A stretch of DNA of 60,000 nt from contig CM043960.1 in NCBI GenBank assembly GCA_014529385.2, positions 121,493,543-121,553,542 of the forward strand, given 5' to 3'. The notes under the pieces were generated by a model. That model did no database searches, had not been told where the DNA came from, and saw only the letters and a program-made list of their open reading frames with translations. Positions 11,195 through 23,655 of the stretch are shown one piece after another. The stretch comes from Adiantum capillus-veneris (Eukaryota > Streptophyta > Polypodiopsida > Polypodiales > Pteridaceae). Each line of letters begins with the position of its first letter. The first letter of the stretch is position 1. Made by a program: the position numbers and the translations under genes.

Positions 11195-12020
11195 TCTATA
11201 CTCAGCAGCGCAAGAGAAGAAGCTCCTCCTTAAGCAAGCCCAGCCTCCACTCTTTAAGGGAAAGGGGGCAAATGTGCAGAGAGATGCGGAAGTGTGGATG
11301 GAATCCATGGACGACTACTTTGAAGCTGCGGGGACCCAACCCGTAAATCAAACCATGCTTGCGATGTTCCGCTTGACTAGCGATGCCAAGATATGGTGGA
11401 AGCAACATTGCAGGGACCTGAATATTAAGGGATCTTCCCAATCCTGGGAAGACATCAAAGCTGCGATAATGGGGCGTTATTTACCACCTGCTTATAAAAC
11501 CTTGAGGATAAATGAATTCTTTTCACTTCGGTAGTAACTGACTTCATCTGTCGAAGAGTATTATGCAAAGTTTGTCACTCTTCGGAGATATGATCCTAAG
11601 ATGACCTTGGAACAACAGGCGGCGAGGTTCTTCCAAGGGCTAATAGACCCTTTGAATACTCAGTTGGAAGCTCTCAGGCCGACAACACTACAGGATGCCT
11701 TGTTGAGGGCCAAACCTCTAGCTCTTGAAGTACAAAAGGTTAATCAAAATAGTAGGAATCATTGGGCAAAAAGGGCAAGGACAACTGCTTGGAATAACAG
11801 ACCAGCCAACCAAGCACATGACTAGCGTCCTATTGTGGCTATCACCACAACCATGGAGTTCCCAGATGTTCGATGCTATGGTTGCGGCGAATATGGACAT
11901 TACAGATCCAAGTGTCTCAGGAACACTCATGCAACCAACGCCAATGCCATACCCTTGAATACCCATGGGCGTGGCCAAGTTAATGGAAGAGGAGGACGTG
12001 GAAGGATGAACAAAGGGTGA
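11195..12020 (+). pseudogene. Element B gag with CCHC knuckle
   Basis: This is Gag of the Ty3/gypsy retrotransposon-gag type. The segment near 11274-11534 shows the core pattern (AEVWMESMDDYF, then AKIWWKQH and the SWEDIKAAIMGRYLP block). A TAG follows at about 11533. The frame then continues through a coiled part near 11601-11825. A CCHC knuckle lies near 11868-11910 (C-Y-G-C-G, then H and C with the usual spacing), in a frame shifted relative to the preceding part. A basic Gly/Arg-rich tail follows. Exact start unknown; broken by at least one stop and one frameshift. Confidence 0.85.
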
Positions 12021-12041
12021 GGGCATGGAGCCACCACCAGA

Positions 12042-12560
12042 GTGAATGCCGCAGTGGTACAACCAACTGTGGGTGATGAAGCAGTGGAGAGAGCAACCAT
12101 GCATGCTGCAATTGACAACCCCAATGGTTGCGAGCAACACGCAGTCATTCATACGCCAGGATCTCTCAGAGGTGAACAAGTTAACTTTCTTATAGATTGT
12201 GGTAGTACTCTTTCATTTCTTTCACCCAGATGCATGAGGAAGCTAAAGCTAGATAAGTATCCAACAAGCAAGCTATTTGTAGAGTTAGCAAACGGCAAGT
12301 AAGTAGTATCTCAACACTCTGCAGGAAAAATCGACTTTGATTTAGGGGGACACCCAATTTCAAACCCTACCCTTAGGATTTTTTGATGGGATACTAGGGA
12401 TGGACTGTTTAAAGCAAAACAAGGCCCATATCCATTGTTCACAAGGGAACTTTACCTTTACAGATAACTTGGGTAATGAAGCCTTAATCCAGGGGGAAAA
12501 TGGGAGACCTAGGGCTACTCTAGTTAAGGCCAGCAGACTTTTGAAGGGATTAAGAAAGGG
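12042..12560 (+). pseudogene. Element B protease
   Basis: This is an aspartic protease of retropepsin type that would process the polyprotein. The active-site segment FLIDCGSTLSFLS has Cys where Ser/Thr is expected after the catalytic Asp. This needs only one base change from a serine codon. The frame stops at a TAA near 12301. The second hallmark (LGMDCL near 12395) is in another frame, so at least one frameshift lies between. It sits directly upstream of RT, as usual. Confidence 0.8.
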
Positions 12561-12591
12561 ATAGCAAATTTATGCGGTAAAGCTCAACAAG

Positions 12592-13983
12592 GTGGACCAA
12601 TCAGATACCTCACTTCGACCAAACTGGTTGGGGGAGTATGATGATAAATTCCTAGAAGACCTTACAAATCTTCCACCACATAGAGAGGTAGATCACGAGA
12701 TTGAGACTACCCCTGGATGTGAACCTATCTCAAAAAGACCTTATAAAATGTCACTTCTAGAGGCCATCGAACTCAAGGAACAACTTAGGCAATTCATTGA
12801 GCAAGGATTCATTCGACCTAGTACTTCTCCTTGGGGTGCACCAATTCTTTTTCAGAAGAAGAAGGATGGAACCTTAAGGCTATGCATAGACTACCGTGGA
12901 CTGAACCAAGTAACTGTCACGAACAAGTATCCAATCCCAAGGATTGAGGAACTCTTGGACAGGCTACACGGTGCCAAAATGTTTACAAAGATTGATCTAA
13001 GGTCAGGATATTACCAAATCAGGATCAAAGAATCAGATATTCCAAAGACAGCTTTCAATACTAGGTATGGGCACTACGAGTTCACAGTAATGTCTTTTGG
13101 TCTAACAAATGCTCCTGCAAGCTTCAATCGACTTATGCATGATATTTTCAGACCTTACCTGGATGATTTTGTCTTGGTTTTCTTTGATGACATTCTGATC
13201 TATTCTAAGAACGAAGCAGATCACGAAGAACATGTTCGCAAAGTACTTGATCTTCTTCGGGAACACCAACTTTACGCTAAAGAGAGCAAGTGCACTTTTT
13301 GCTCGCCAAAGGTCAACTATCTTGTATTTGTCATATCGACTGAAGTGATCTCAGTAGACCCAGACAAAGTCAAGGATATCATTGATTGGCCTCAACCATC
13401 CACCGTCAGAGAAGTAAGAGGATTTATTGGAATAACACGTTGGTACATGATTTTTGTCAAGGACTATGCACGTATTGCTGCACCTTTGACGGAACTCCTG
13501 AAGAAAGGAATGAGGATCGAATGGAAGACCGAGCACGAGTCTAGCTTTGATAAGCTAAAAGAATTCTTGGTCTCAGCTCCTATTTTAAAGCTTCCATACT
13601 TCAGTAAAGAATTTGAAGTAGCAACCGATGCTAGCAAATTTTCTCTAGGCGGAGTTCTTACTCAAGAAGGGAGACCAGTGGCGTATACTTCGCGAAAGCT
13701 GAGGGATCATGAGAAGAATTACCCTACTCATGATTTGGAACTTTTAGTAGTTATACATGCGCTGAAGTTATGGAGACATTATCTTCTCGGATGCAAGTTT
13801 CAGCTGGTTACAGACCACAAGAGCTTAAAATGGATTTTTACTCAACCTATTCTCAACATGCGACAACAGCGATGGATAGAGCTATTACAGGAATATGACC
13901 TTGACATAAATTATAGACCATGGAAGGAAAATGCAGTTGCAGATGCAAAAATCCTTTCTCGGAGCTATTTCTATTCCAAATAA
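12592..13983 (+). pseudogene. Element B reverse transcriptase and RNase H
   Basis: This 463-codon stretch is the longest intact frame of the element. The RT shows [26 protein letters not shown] and the catalytic FFDD near residues 198-201. RNase H follows with [13 protein letters not shown] near residue 345, YTSRKL, and [10 protein letters not shown] carrying a further catalytic Asp. The closing VADALSR motif is disrupted (VADAKILSR), which suggests a 3-bp or compensated insertion. The frame then ends at TAA 13981-13983. The catalytic residues I can see are present, but flanking domains are broken, so I label it a pseudogene. Confidence 0.93.
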
Positions 13984-13999
13984 CCCTATCTAGGATAGA

Positions 14000-14980
14000 A
14001 TCAAAGAAGCATCCTTGGTAGATCCAGAGTACCAACGTATAGTATCATTAGTTCAGTAGAATAAGATGCCTGAAGCTAAAGATTACTCTCTTATGGGAGG
14101 ATGTCTTTACTACAGACATAGACTCTGTGTACCCAGAGATCCAGCTTTAAAAAAGGCTATTCTATATGAAGCACACGATAGCCCTACATCTGGACATCCA
14201 GGCTATGCTAAGAATCTTCATGCTGTCAGGAGGAGTTATTTTTGGTCTGGAATGAAAGGAGACATACTTCGCTATGTGAGGCAACGTATTTCTTGTTAGC
14301 GGATAAAAGCCGAAAGAATCAAGTTACTAGGGCAACTTCAACCTCTTGACATACCCCAGATGAAATGGGAATGCATCAGTTTGGATTTTGTTACATGATT
14401 ACCTTCTACAGGAGGTTATGATTCTGTTTTCGTGGTTGTTGATATGCTCACAAAAGTGGCTCATCTAATACCCGTAAAGACAATCTTTACTGCTTCGGAT
14501 ATTAGCAGGGTATTCATCAAGGAGATTTTTAGGCTACATGGTCTACCCAAGCGTATCGTCAGTGATACAGATGCCAAGTTTACATCAAAATTTTGGACTT
14601 CTCCTTTTCCAATCTATTGGGTCACAATTAGCCTTCAGCACGGCGTATCATCCGCATCCACAGACAGATGGGCAAACCGAAAGAGTTAATCAAGTCATTG
14701 AGGACATTCTCAAAGCCTATTGTTCGCAAGAGCCAAAGAAGTGGTTGCAATATCTACCATTGGTGGAGTATGCTTATAATTCTTCCGAACACAGAAGCAT
14801 TGGAATGTCACCCTTCAAAGCTCTTTATGGACAGGAATGTTTAGCACCATTGAACTTCTCGGATCCAACCATCAGGGTAGAATCCTCTAGGAAGATGTTA
14901 GAAGATATGGAAGCTCAGACTAGAGCTATTCGCCAAGACATTCAGGCCGCTCAAGATAGATAGAAGCACTACGCATATAA
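14000..14980 (+). pseudogene. Element B integrase core
   Basis: The zinc-binding module is visible (H in EAHDSP, H in SGHPG), but only one of the paired cysteines remains: VRQRISC replaces the usual CxxC, and a stop follows near 14297. The catalytic core includes LDFVT near 14380, followed by a TGA, then VVVDMLTKVAHLIP, IVSDTDAKF, and the Glu motif QTDGQTERVN in a different frame after a shift near 14600. A TAG at about 14961 occupies a place where family members usually have CAG. Several lesions make it non-functional. Confidence 0.88.
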
Positions 14981-15425
14981 GAACCATTCTGAAAGAACTT
15001 TCAAAGAAGGAGATAAGGTTTTTTTGCGAGTCCGACCGAAGAAAAGCAACTTATCACTAGGCAGATATAAGAAGCTAAGCCCAAGGTATTGTGGACCATT
15101 CAAGATCGTTAAGGTTGTGAGTGATCAGGCCTACAAGCTAAAGTTACCTGCAAACTTGAAGGTTCATGATGTATTCCACGTTAGCTTACTCAAACCCTAC
15201 ATCCCTAATCCTGATCAATTCTTGGATCCAGATCAGATAGTCATGCCAGCACAAGGAGTTCTCGAGCTCCAACCTGACTATGTACTTGAAACAAGGGAAA
15301 GGAAGCTACGCAACAGAACTATCACGGAGCATCTAGTAAAGTGGACGGATTACCCTGAAGAAGATGCAACTTGGGAGGACGAACCAACGCTCATAAAAGA
15401 TTACCCAAACACATTCTTGAGATGA
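14981..15425 (+). pseudogene. Element B integrase C-terminus with chromodomain
   Basis: This continues the integrase frame after the TAG. It has the GPY/F-type module (PRYCGPFKIVKVV, then HDVFHVSLLKPY) and ends with a good chromodomain (EHLVKWTDYP, then ATWEDE). The presence of the chromodomain assigns element B to the chromoviruses. It ends at TGA 15423-15425, about 30 bp before the 3' LTR. Confidence 0.9.
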
Positions 15426-15446
15426 TGACATCTCAAATTTTTCACA

Positions 15447-15456
15447 TTGGGGAGGT
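15447..15456 (+). other. Element B polypurine tract (putative)
   Basis: TTGGGGAGGT lies directly before a TGCAAGG that I take as the LTR start. The position is right for a plus-strand primer. The LTR start itself cannot be confirmed because its 5' partner lies outside the window. Confidence 0.55.
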
Positions 15457-15670
15457 TGCAAGGTCTCTGACCCCGACCAAAAGAGCACCCATTGTGGGAG
15501 TCTTGGGAGAGTTTCCAAGCTTGCAACTAAGTGTGAGAGCCAGTTAACCAAGCCAACTGGACACTTGGTGGGTAGGAGACTAGACTTGCCATGATTAACT
15601 GGAGTAGGTCCCAGATGCAAATAGCAAGCAGGGTCGATTTTCAGCTTGAGGAGGCCTATTTAAAGGTGTG

Positions 15671-15733
<63 letters not shown>
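15671..15733 (+). repeat. (AC)n microsatellite
   Basis: This is an uninterrupted AC dinucleotide tract of roughly 31 units inside the 3' LTR of element B. Shorter AC-rich stretches follow up to about 15790. Confidence 0.95.
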
Positions 15734-15735
<2 letters not shown>

Positions 15736-17029
15736 AGTATACACCCACACACTTACACACACCTTGGGGAGGTGCTGCCGGTACACACACAGTTTTGAAG
15801 GAGAAGCAACGAGGGAGGTGCTACCGAAATTCTCATCTTGAGGATTCATTGGATCAGAAAAATCAGAGGATTCTCAGCCCTTAATCACGGTAATTATGGT
15901 TTAACTACGGTTCTTCTTAATTCTCATCATTACTCTCTCATAATTCTCGTCTACTAGGCCTACTTTTAGCTATAATTCCCAATAGCTGCTCTCTAAGTTT
16001 ACATAGCTATACTCCATTACATAATCATCATTCAATTAGCTAATTTATGCAGCCATTCATCATTCTTAATCGATGATTAATACATGATTAGAAAAGATTT
16101 CTCTATCTAGGCAGCATAGTTATTAAATTGTCAGCCGGTAATATTGTAGATTTGATGAAATTAATTCTTTTACCATTCAATAGTATTGTAATTAAATTAG
16201 ACTCAATCTTCTCTCACATTAAGATGTGATTAAGGCTAAAATTAAACCGTTATTAGGCCAATAAGAAGAGAATTTTCTATCACACATGCCTGCGGTAATT
16301 CTGCATCTTCAAATCGCACTAGGAAAGTGATTGAGCTTACTTACTTCATCTCTCTTGTAAATCAATTAGTAAAATTCTGAATTTCTTAATCATCTAAGCC
16401 AAGTGATTAACTTTAGAGCCAGTTTCCATAGGGCAAGTAAAGAATTACTCATAAAATTGCTAGGTCTCGAAGGAAAAATCTAATCTCTTGCATAAGGAGG
16501 ATTCTTTAATGATTCTAATCTTAATTGGTTTGTTATGATGCTCTCAGACCTTAGCTTTTTTCTTCAAGTTTATCATTTAAAGTAGTGAGTGTAAAATGGA
16601 CCGGGTTAAGAGAACTCGCTTCGGTGGTGCCCACGACCGCGAGGCGGGAACGAGCAATGTGAATGGAAAGGGAAAAGCTCCCATGGACGAACAAGCACCG
16701 GCCATCTCACGAGCCATTGACGAAGAAATGGAAGAGGTAGGTCACAATTTTATTCAGTTGTTTAATTAACATTTCACACGTTTAGCTAGGAACGAACATA
16801 TCCCCAAACATGTTGGAGAAATCCGACGGAAATCTCGGCATTTGAATTCATTGTACATTCAAGTCTAAGGTAGGAAAGAAATGATTGATGGATATACTGT
16901 TTGCAATAGGAAAGAATGTCTGTTTGGGAAAATTTAGCTCGACATGTTCATTCTATTTCCAATGTTGAATTAGTCCTGACCCCCCTACTGATCACAGGGG
17001 GCAGAGTTCCTCGTTAAGGGCTCTTGAAT

Positions 17030-17143
17030 CCACAACTTGCTTTCTATGCGGTGGATACCCACGACTTGCTTTCTATGCGGTGGGAACCCACGTCTTGCTT
17101 TCTATGCGGTGGGAGTGTCCATGTCGTGCTTTCTATGCGGTGG
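17030..17143 (+). repeat. Four-copy minisatellite in element B 3' LTR
   Basis: This is the partner of the array at 9579-9692, with the same unit CTTGCTTTCTATGCGGTGG and the same copy number. The array has therefore not changed copy number in either LTR since insertion. Confidence 0.85.
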
Positions 17144-18129
17144 ACATACCTAGTTTTATGGGTAGCTAGGCGACAACGGGAGGAGTAAACTCTTGCTAGA
17201 GGGGGGATGTTGTACCTCCAGAACATTGGAATTTTAATGAATAAGTTTGAGTAGAATTTTGACTAGAGTACTGTCTTGGTGTCGCTTTGCAATACTGGTT
17301 GAATGGCTATCTTAACGAACATTGTGAATCGGAATCTAATCAAGGAACTTTTATGTTGAACAACTTTTGTGGTAGTAATTAGGACACACAAGGAAGTGTG
17401 AGTGTGGGGGTGGAAAGTGGGGGTTTGGCTCAGGTTGCCAATGCCTATGAGATGGGTGGTCCCAATTGGTCGGGAACTCTCTGTCCCCCATAGTGTTCAA
17501 TTCGATATTAGTAATACTCATTGCCCCTAGAGCGGTGAAATCTCGAGAGTACGTGCCTCTGAAACATGGGAAAAAAGGCACTCGGGGTTTCGCTTCTCTT
17601 GGAAGGTGGGTCTTAGGATCGCTAGATAGTTTAAGTACGCTTCCCCTGCGAGGTGGAGCTAGATCTCATTGCTAGTAGGCTCGAGCTCGACTCACTTTGT
17701 GATGAGAGATCGTCCGCTGAACCCTGAACCACTTTGTTTGCTTTCGCTATAGATCTAGTGGCCACCAGGTTCACCATCAGATCCGCTGTTTGATATGGCG
17801 GGGTGGGGACCTCACAACAGACTTCAGTGGAGCCAGGTATTGCAAGTTCAAAAATGAAGTGCAGATAAAAGTTCAAAAAGTCAACCCAAATGTTTATCCA
17901 GAAATATGTACAAGCCAGTAAAACATACAGTTGGTGCATATGGAATCGGGGTCATTGTACATGGATTACAATGGTCAGATATATAGTCGAGAATCAGAAA
18001 TGGAAAATCCAAGAGATCATCCAACAGAAGCCAGTCTAATTGGAGAACCAAGCCAAAGACATTACAAAGGTCAAGACGGAGCAATCTAAAGCTTGATGCT
18101 CAGTGTTTTAAAAGAAGATTCCGACAACT

Positions 18130-19128
18130 TGACAAGCATATAAATAGAAGCTTCTCAGCAAGAACTCGACATGATAGAACCAAATGAAATACCACTAGTC
18201 ATGGCGTATTGCTCAGATTGTGGACAAAAAGGTGGACATTTTTCTGAAGATTATTAAAGAAATCCAGACAACAGGGACATATCAACTGCCAAGCAAAGGC
18301 ACATAGCAAATTGGCAATGCGAATCTCGATGTAAGTGCATTTAGCTCGTCACTTTTAATGCAATTAGATGATTATGCATTACCATTAGAAGCACCGGTAA
18401 AAACACTGCAAGTTCAATATGAGCATAAAGATGCACAGACACCTAAAAAGCTTCAAATTGATTCTTTGAACAGAAAATTAGTGCATGAATTTGGTCAAGG
18501 TGTCTAGATATCACCGAAGGTTGAAAATATTGTTAGGTTTGCAAATGATTTTGCATCCACTTCCACAAGTGTGCAATCATTCACGAGTCTAAGGGACACA
18601 TCAAACAGAATGTTGTTAGCATTGTATGGTACACATAATTCATATGCACACTATGTAGACCAAAAAGGGCAACTGTACAAAAAGGATCAACCAGTGTTTG
18701 AACGACCCACATATTAGCTCATAGAAGTGCGTCCAGTGATAGATCAGAAAGGATGGTTCATTTCAGAGGAAAGAAACTACTATAGTCCATCCTCTCTAGA
18801 GTTGAAGGATATTAACCGAGTGAACCCAAAAATCTGTTCAGAGCCAAACTCTCCTCCATCGAAAATCAAGCTTCGACATTGTGATCAAACAAACATATAC
18901 TTTGACCAAAACAGTTGTAGATATAGACAAGAGTCTAGCATCTATGATGCCTTGGGTCCTGAAACCATAGAAGCTCATATCATAGGAGACCCATGGGATA
19001 GAAAATATCAGGGCAAGGATAATGCTATCTACAACTTGACTTGGGGAATAATTTTTCATGTTTCAAGGAGATACATAGGAAACTATGCAGAAGGTTTACA
19101 GATGCCAAACATAGATAGTGCTACCTAA
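18130..19128 (+). pseudogene. F gag-like region
   Basis: Near 18206 the segment CSDCGQKGGHFSEDY resembles a zinc knuckle whose last Cys has become Tyr and which has one extra residue before the His. A stop follows at once. Downstream, 18500-18718 and 18727-19128 are open in one frame separated by a TAG near 18715. They encode a hydrophilic protein with short motifs such as YDALGPETIEAHIIGDPWD. I do not recognise the family. The context suggests a gag or movement-neutral polyprotein fragment, but nothing beyond the weak knuckle supports that. Confidence 0.4.
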
Positions 19129-19623
19129 AGTGTACCTTCACAGTCCCAGAAGGTGGGAGTAAACCAGAGCCAAACAATTTTGAACTCTTATAATGAAGCA
19201 GGCTATAGTGATCACTCTAGGAAGGGGGGAGTTGTATATCCATCAAGCCCAGCTTATGTATGAGGAAATGCTACACTGGTTAGAATCCCTAGAGCCTTTA
19301 ACCAACAAACTCCTACAAAGCAGAAACCATTGAAAGATCATATGGTTGTTGGAATTTTTTAATTGACCCAGATTTTGCAGACAATTCCTTCTATGAAGAT
19401 CATCAAGGACAGAAATTTTAGCTGATCTCCACAAGTCAGAGTCAAAAACCAACATATCCAAAGTGTTCAAAAAGTTACATGTGATCAAGCTCACATATGC
19501 ATATCAAGATGCACATGGCAATGAATACCAACAGGTTCATGATCTTGTGCAAACCCCTATGGATGCTACGGCTGAAGTCAAAGACTATTTGAAGATAATG
19601 CAAGCCTCAGGCTGCTAGAATAG

Positions 19624-20440
19624 GTGACAGAAAAGTCAAAATCAATGGAAGCTAAAGTCCAAAAGCTACACAAAGGTCACCACCAAAATCTTCTCCAAAG
19701 AGACAGATTCTGCCAAAAAGTACAATGGATCTTCAAAGATCAAGGGTTAGTCAGATCAAGGGTGAGTCAGATGCAGGTGGACAATGCTCATCAATCGCAG
19801 ACAAAAACTACAATATTACATCCAATGGAGTCAACATCAGTTGAAGCAGGTGGTCAAAGCAAAGAAAATGAATATAAAGCTCAACCAAAGGACACTGCCA
19901 CAACAAAAGCACTCCATTCAGACACAAATCCTAAGATGATCAAGTACAACATTGTTGGTGAACACGAAGAAAAGCTATCAAGAGAAGTAAAGATAGATTC
20001 TCAGTTAAACAAGAACCTCATGTCTTTTTGCACTTGGAAAAGATGTGGAGGATGCTCCTGAATTTATGAGCATATATGAAGACAAACAAGAAGAATGTTT
20101 GGGAATCATCTCCACCACCATTGAAGTAAGTTTACAAAGCATCATAGCTCAATTCTATGTGATCACAACAAAAGATATGCTAGACAACATTATAATCGGA
20201 ATGCCAATGGATCAGAAGATATCAAAGATATAGAATTCAAACATGATGGAGTCATCACAGACAACCAAGAATGAAGACCAACAATGGTCACCCACGGACG
20301 ACAGCACGAGGTCCTCAAGCACAATTAAAATGGAGACTTATATCAAAGCAAATCTTATTGAATATGAATCATCTCCATCAATCAGTACTTTAGAAGAGCT
20401 TGAAGCAAATCAGACAATAGCTAGTGCACATCAAACATAA
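19624..20440 (+). pseudogene. F unrecognised hydrophilic frames
   Basis: Three successive open stretches (19624-20061, 20045-20233, 20243-20440) lie on the same strand in changing frames. They encode Gln/Lys/Ser/Thr-rich, low-complexity peptides without recognisable motifs. They bridge the gag-like and protease-like parts and may be the decayed linker of one polyprotein. Confidence that they are real relics rests only on strand, position and continuity. Confidence 0.3.
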
Positions 20441-20679
20441 CAAAGAGCAACCATGAAAGCTATTGATCAGAGAATGCCACCAAAGACAAAAGTTAAGAAG
20501 AATGAGGTTGCAAAAAGTTAGGAAGCAATAGGAAGTCCAAAGATCAATCACTCATTGCCAGTCGAATCAACCAATGTAAGTCAAATTAGACAAGAAAGTC
20601 TCAAGCCACCCCCCATAGAGACACAGTTAGATCAAGATGAGACCATGGCAAAAGTAGGACAGAAATCTTCAATAGAACT

Positions 20680-21429
20680 AACAATTAGAATAGCTATAGT
20701 TCTCATCAGTACAAAAGGAGAAGTGTTAGATGCAATGCTCTACTGGATAAAGAAGCAAAGTGCAATATGGTTGTGGACAACATTCAGAATATTCTAGAGA
20801 TTACTTAGGGCAAGTCGGGTAACATAAAAATCATGGATAAGGCTACAAGTAAAAAAGAAATGGTTGCTACTCTTAGCATCCAAAATCATGAAGAGCAGGT
20901 AAACTTTCAGTTAAAGCCTTCAAAGGAAATGCTTGCAGATGTCATCCTTGGACATCACTGGTTAGACCAACACAAGGCCTACAAAGAGGATAAAATGCTA
21001 ATACTCTCTTTTTCAAGAAGTAGCAAGCGACAGTTACATGTATCATTGATGATAGAATCAAAGTTACAAAAGTCACAAGAATTGAAGACAAATCTTGCAG
21101 ACAAAGGTAATGCCAAAGTGGACCTTCCACCGATTAGCAAAAATGGTGTGACAGAATATGCCTCTACATCAAATAACCCTCATGGATCAGCTTCTTCAAG
21201 CAAGTTAAGCTTATAAAACTTCAAGTCAAGTGTTGACCCAACTGAAACCTCTAAGGAGACACCCAAAAAAGCAAAGATATTTCAGCCAAAGTACTCATGA
21301 AAGCAAAGGAAAGTCAAGCAAGTGTTTGTTTCGAGCACTTTAGTCAAAGTCAATGATCCAGTTTGGATTAAGGATGGGAAATCAACACAAAAAAACAAAC
21401 ACATGGGATGGATAGCATCACAATGGAGC
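20680..21429 (+). pseudogene. F retropepsin-like region
   Basis: The stretch 20833-21216 contains ADVILGHHWLDQHKA, which resembles the second hallmark (ILG-x-x-WL) of LTR-element proteases. Just upstream, near 20725-20790, a shifted frame has ALLDKEAKCNMVVDN, which resembles the active-site loop (LLDTGA-x-x-N) with the Thr-Gly replaced, so the enzyme would be dead. The order is that of a protease domain. No RT follows in the visible part after the join at 55695. Confidence 0.45.
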
Positions 21430-21457
21430 TGTTGGACGGATACGCCGCGACGGACGT
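21430..21457 (-). repeat. Element C 3' LTR, left fragment
   Basis: TGTTGGACGGATACGCC and a few following bases match the start of the right LTR at 54786. The LTR is then interrupted by element D. It resumes at 27652 with ACGTTAGCACAACGAG, matching 54814 onward. Confidence 0.9.
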
Positions 21458-23479
21458 TGGAGAGAGGAAATGGAGACCACACCCGACACACACGCAACTG
21501 CCCCTATATAGCTCAAGGTATCCACAGCACCCCTGTCCTCTCGAAAACACCTTCAAAAAAAGACGATTCACACTAGGAGGGCCTCGCTTGCACTTCGCCC
21601 AACGCACACACGCGTTGCACAATCCTCAGATAGCTACCACACCGATCTTGCCCACTTTCATCTCTTCCACAACTCAACACCTCTCTCTCTTTCTCTCTCA
21701 CACACACAGGGGGCCCGGGGGGCGCACACGCTCACACACACCGGCACCATGCACCTTGGAGACGAGCAAAGAAGAAAGGGGGGAAGGGGGAGTGACGATG
21801 CCAAAATCGCTAATGATAGCTTCTCCTTCAAACCAAAAACACATGTACAAGACCCATGTAGTCTACTCTTGGTCGCAACAAGGCCATCACCTGCTTCATA
21901 CAGAGGGGCACACACCTCCCTCGATCAAACCGAAACCCGTCGGCACACACATCGACGAGCAAAACTCATCACTCGCTTCGCATCGGCGACAACTCCTCCT
22001 CTCGGTAGCCTTCGTTGGCTACCTCTCCTGCAACGTCTTCGCCCTTTCAAGCCGCTTCACAGCGATCCACCATCGTGTGCAGCTTCGACTCCTCAAGCAC
22101 ACGAAGAAACCTCCTCTCTCGCCATTCTTTTCCTTCTTTCCTCCACTTCTCCCTTTCCCTTGCTTGTCGCCTTCTTCGCAAGGTGCTCGCTCTTTCAGAT
22201 TGCCTCACGAAAAACACCTTGCATGCTAGCTTCGACTGTCAAACATGCGAAAAAAACCCTTCCACCTTTTTCCATGTCTCTCCTCTTCCTCTTTCTTCTA
22301 AAGCCTCCAAACTCCTTTCCTGCTCCCCTCCAAAGAAACCCGTCGCCCTCTTTTTTTTTTCCTCCCCTCCTAGTTTCCACAAGGAAAGAAACAAAAAACT
22401 TTCTTTTTTTAGCCATGGCGCCTGGCGCCACTGCAGCCTAGGCTTTTTTTTTTGGTGAATTCTTCTTCTTTTGCTTTTGAGCAAACTCCACCCAAAAGCT
22501 AAGGGGTCACTCTTTTCCCTTTGAACTTATAGCCAAGAACTTTCCTATCATGGTCTCGCATGTGGTCGGTGCTCCGTGTGCCCGGGCTTTCTGAACCCCT
22601 CTTTCACCAAGCCGCCCTGGCCAAACACAAACCTCGAAAACTTTTTCGCTTTAGGTCAGTTCACCCCTCGAACACCAAGCCGCAAGTGGTAAAAAAAATT
22701 GAGTTGTACCCTTGTCGCAATATCCTACTGCCAAGCCGCAAAGCCCGGATGGAAGTTTGCATCGCCGACTTGCTTCAACACAATCACCATCTCTTCTCAA
22801 CTCTTCCAGGCTTGCAATCCGAGGTATTACCCAAAACAGAAAAAAACATATGTCGCCTTTCACTGCCCACGGCTCCCAACTTCATCTCGTTGTATTTGAC
22901 CGACCGAGTATCCGATGGACGTGCGGTCGACTCGCACTGACTTTACATTGCGCACACTATTACCGAGAACCTTGGCGAGGCCCAAAATATACAAGACGGC
23001 ACATCCTCCAATGCGGCCAAGTGGGCTCAGACTTGGCCCCCGAAAAATATTCAAACGGCCATAACTTTATATCCATAGCTCCGATTCGCAATCCGAGAAG
23101 ACATGCATGCTCCGTAACTCGAGCTTTACACATGTATGCACTGACATCAGTCTGGGCCACTTGTCCCCAGCTACCATGTCCGTCGTGGATCTGCTACACA
23201 CTCTTGCTCCGTTTGACGAGTTGTCTAGACGAGCTTCTATAGCATCTTGAACACCACATTTCGGCACACAAAACCATCACTTCGGACACATGAGACCACC
23301 GTCCAATTTAGCGCCTGGCAGCACACCCTTGGCTAAAAAATCCATCATGTGCATACATTTCCGCTACCCTTTGGCTGCCTAGGGCCTTGGCACCTGCCCT
23401 AGCCTTCTGCACTGCAGTCACATGCTGCCTCTGCCTCGCATAGACCATCTCCTAGCTCGGACCAACTTTAGTTGCACCA
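21458..23479 (-). repeat. Element D 3' LTR (left copy)
   Basis: This 2,022-bp LTR is close to 25600-27651 apart from small indels and substitutions. Long C-rich, T-tract-containing portions near 22100-22460 keep stop codons rare on the plus strand. Open plus-strand frames of up to 273 codons cross this LTR, antisense to the element. Confidence 0.9.
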
Positions 23480-23497
23480 TCATTGCCCACCCCCTTG
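23480..23497 (-). other. Element D polypurine tract
   Basis: Read on the minus strand this is CAAGGGGGTGGGCAATGA, immediately before the LTR start TGGTGCA. It fits a plus-strand priming tract and agrees with the minus-strand gag. Confidence 0.7.
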
Positions 23498-23655
23498 TTG
23501 AACATTCATGTTCAACCTTAGTGCACTAAAAAACTGCCACACGACCACAAACTCTCTGTACATCACAAAACCACCTAACATATGTACAAAACCTGGCATC
23601 TGCTACCCGCTGCCTTTGTTCATGCGGGTTGCCCAACCCCTTGCTTTACCTGTTA

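Larger units (their letters stand above)
15457..17816 (+). repeat. Element B 3' LTR
   Basis: The LTR spans about 2,360 bp from TGCAAGG to CCTCACA. From 16164 onward it matches the split 5' LTR (1-574 and 9280-10369). The right edge is exact, because the partner diverges into the primer site at this point. The likely target duplication to the right is ACAGA (17817-17821); its partner is off the window. It contains an AC microsatellite and the four-copy minisatellite. Confidence 0.88.
17817..21429 (+). mobile_element. F: old unassigned retroelement-like sequence, left part
   Basis: This plus-strand sequence hosts element C. It shows gag/protease-like pieces in several frames and many stops. 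A knuckle-like C-x2-C...H segment lies near 18206-18250. An open frame runs 18727-19128, lower-quality frames 19624-20440, and a protease-like region 20680-21216. The frame crossing its right end continues in the same register beyond element C at 55700, which confirms that the two parts were once joined. I see no LTRs, RT or integrase, so the class is uncertain. Confidence 0.6.

Noticed and set aside
15591-15884. ORFs across the AC microsatellite encoding His-Thr or Cys-Val runs
   Set aside because: They are translations of a dinucleotide repeat inside an LTR.
17817-21429. F as an endogenous pararetrovirus
   Set aside because: There is no movement-protein, coat or RT motif in view. Weak knuckle and protease-like segments are not enough to assign a virus family.
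21408-22229. A 273-codon plus-strand ORF as a host gene
   Set aside because: It crosses the edge of element D into its LTR, recurs in the other LTR, is antisense to the element and is low in complexity.
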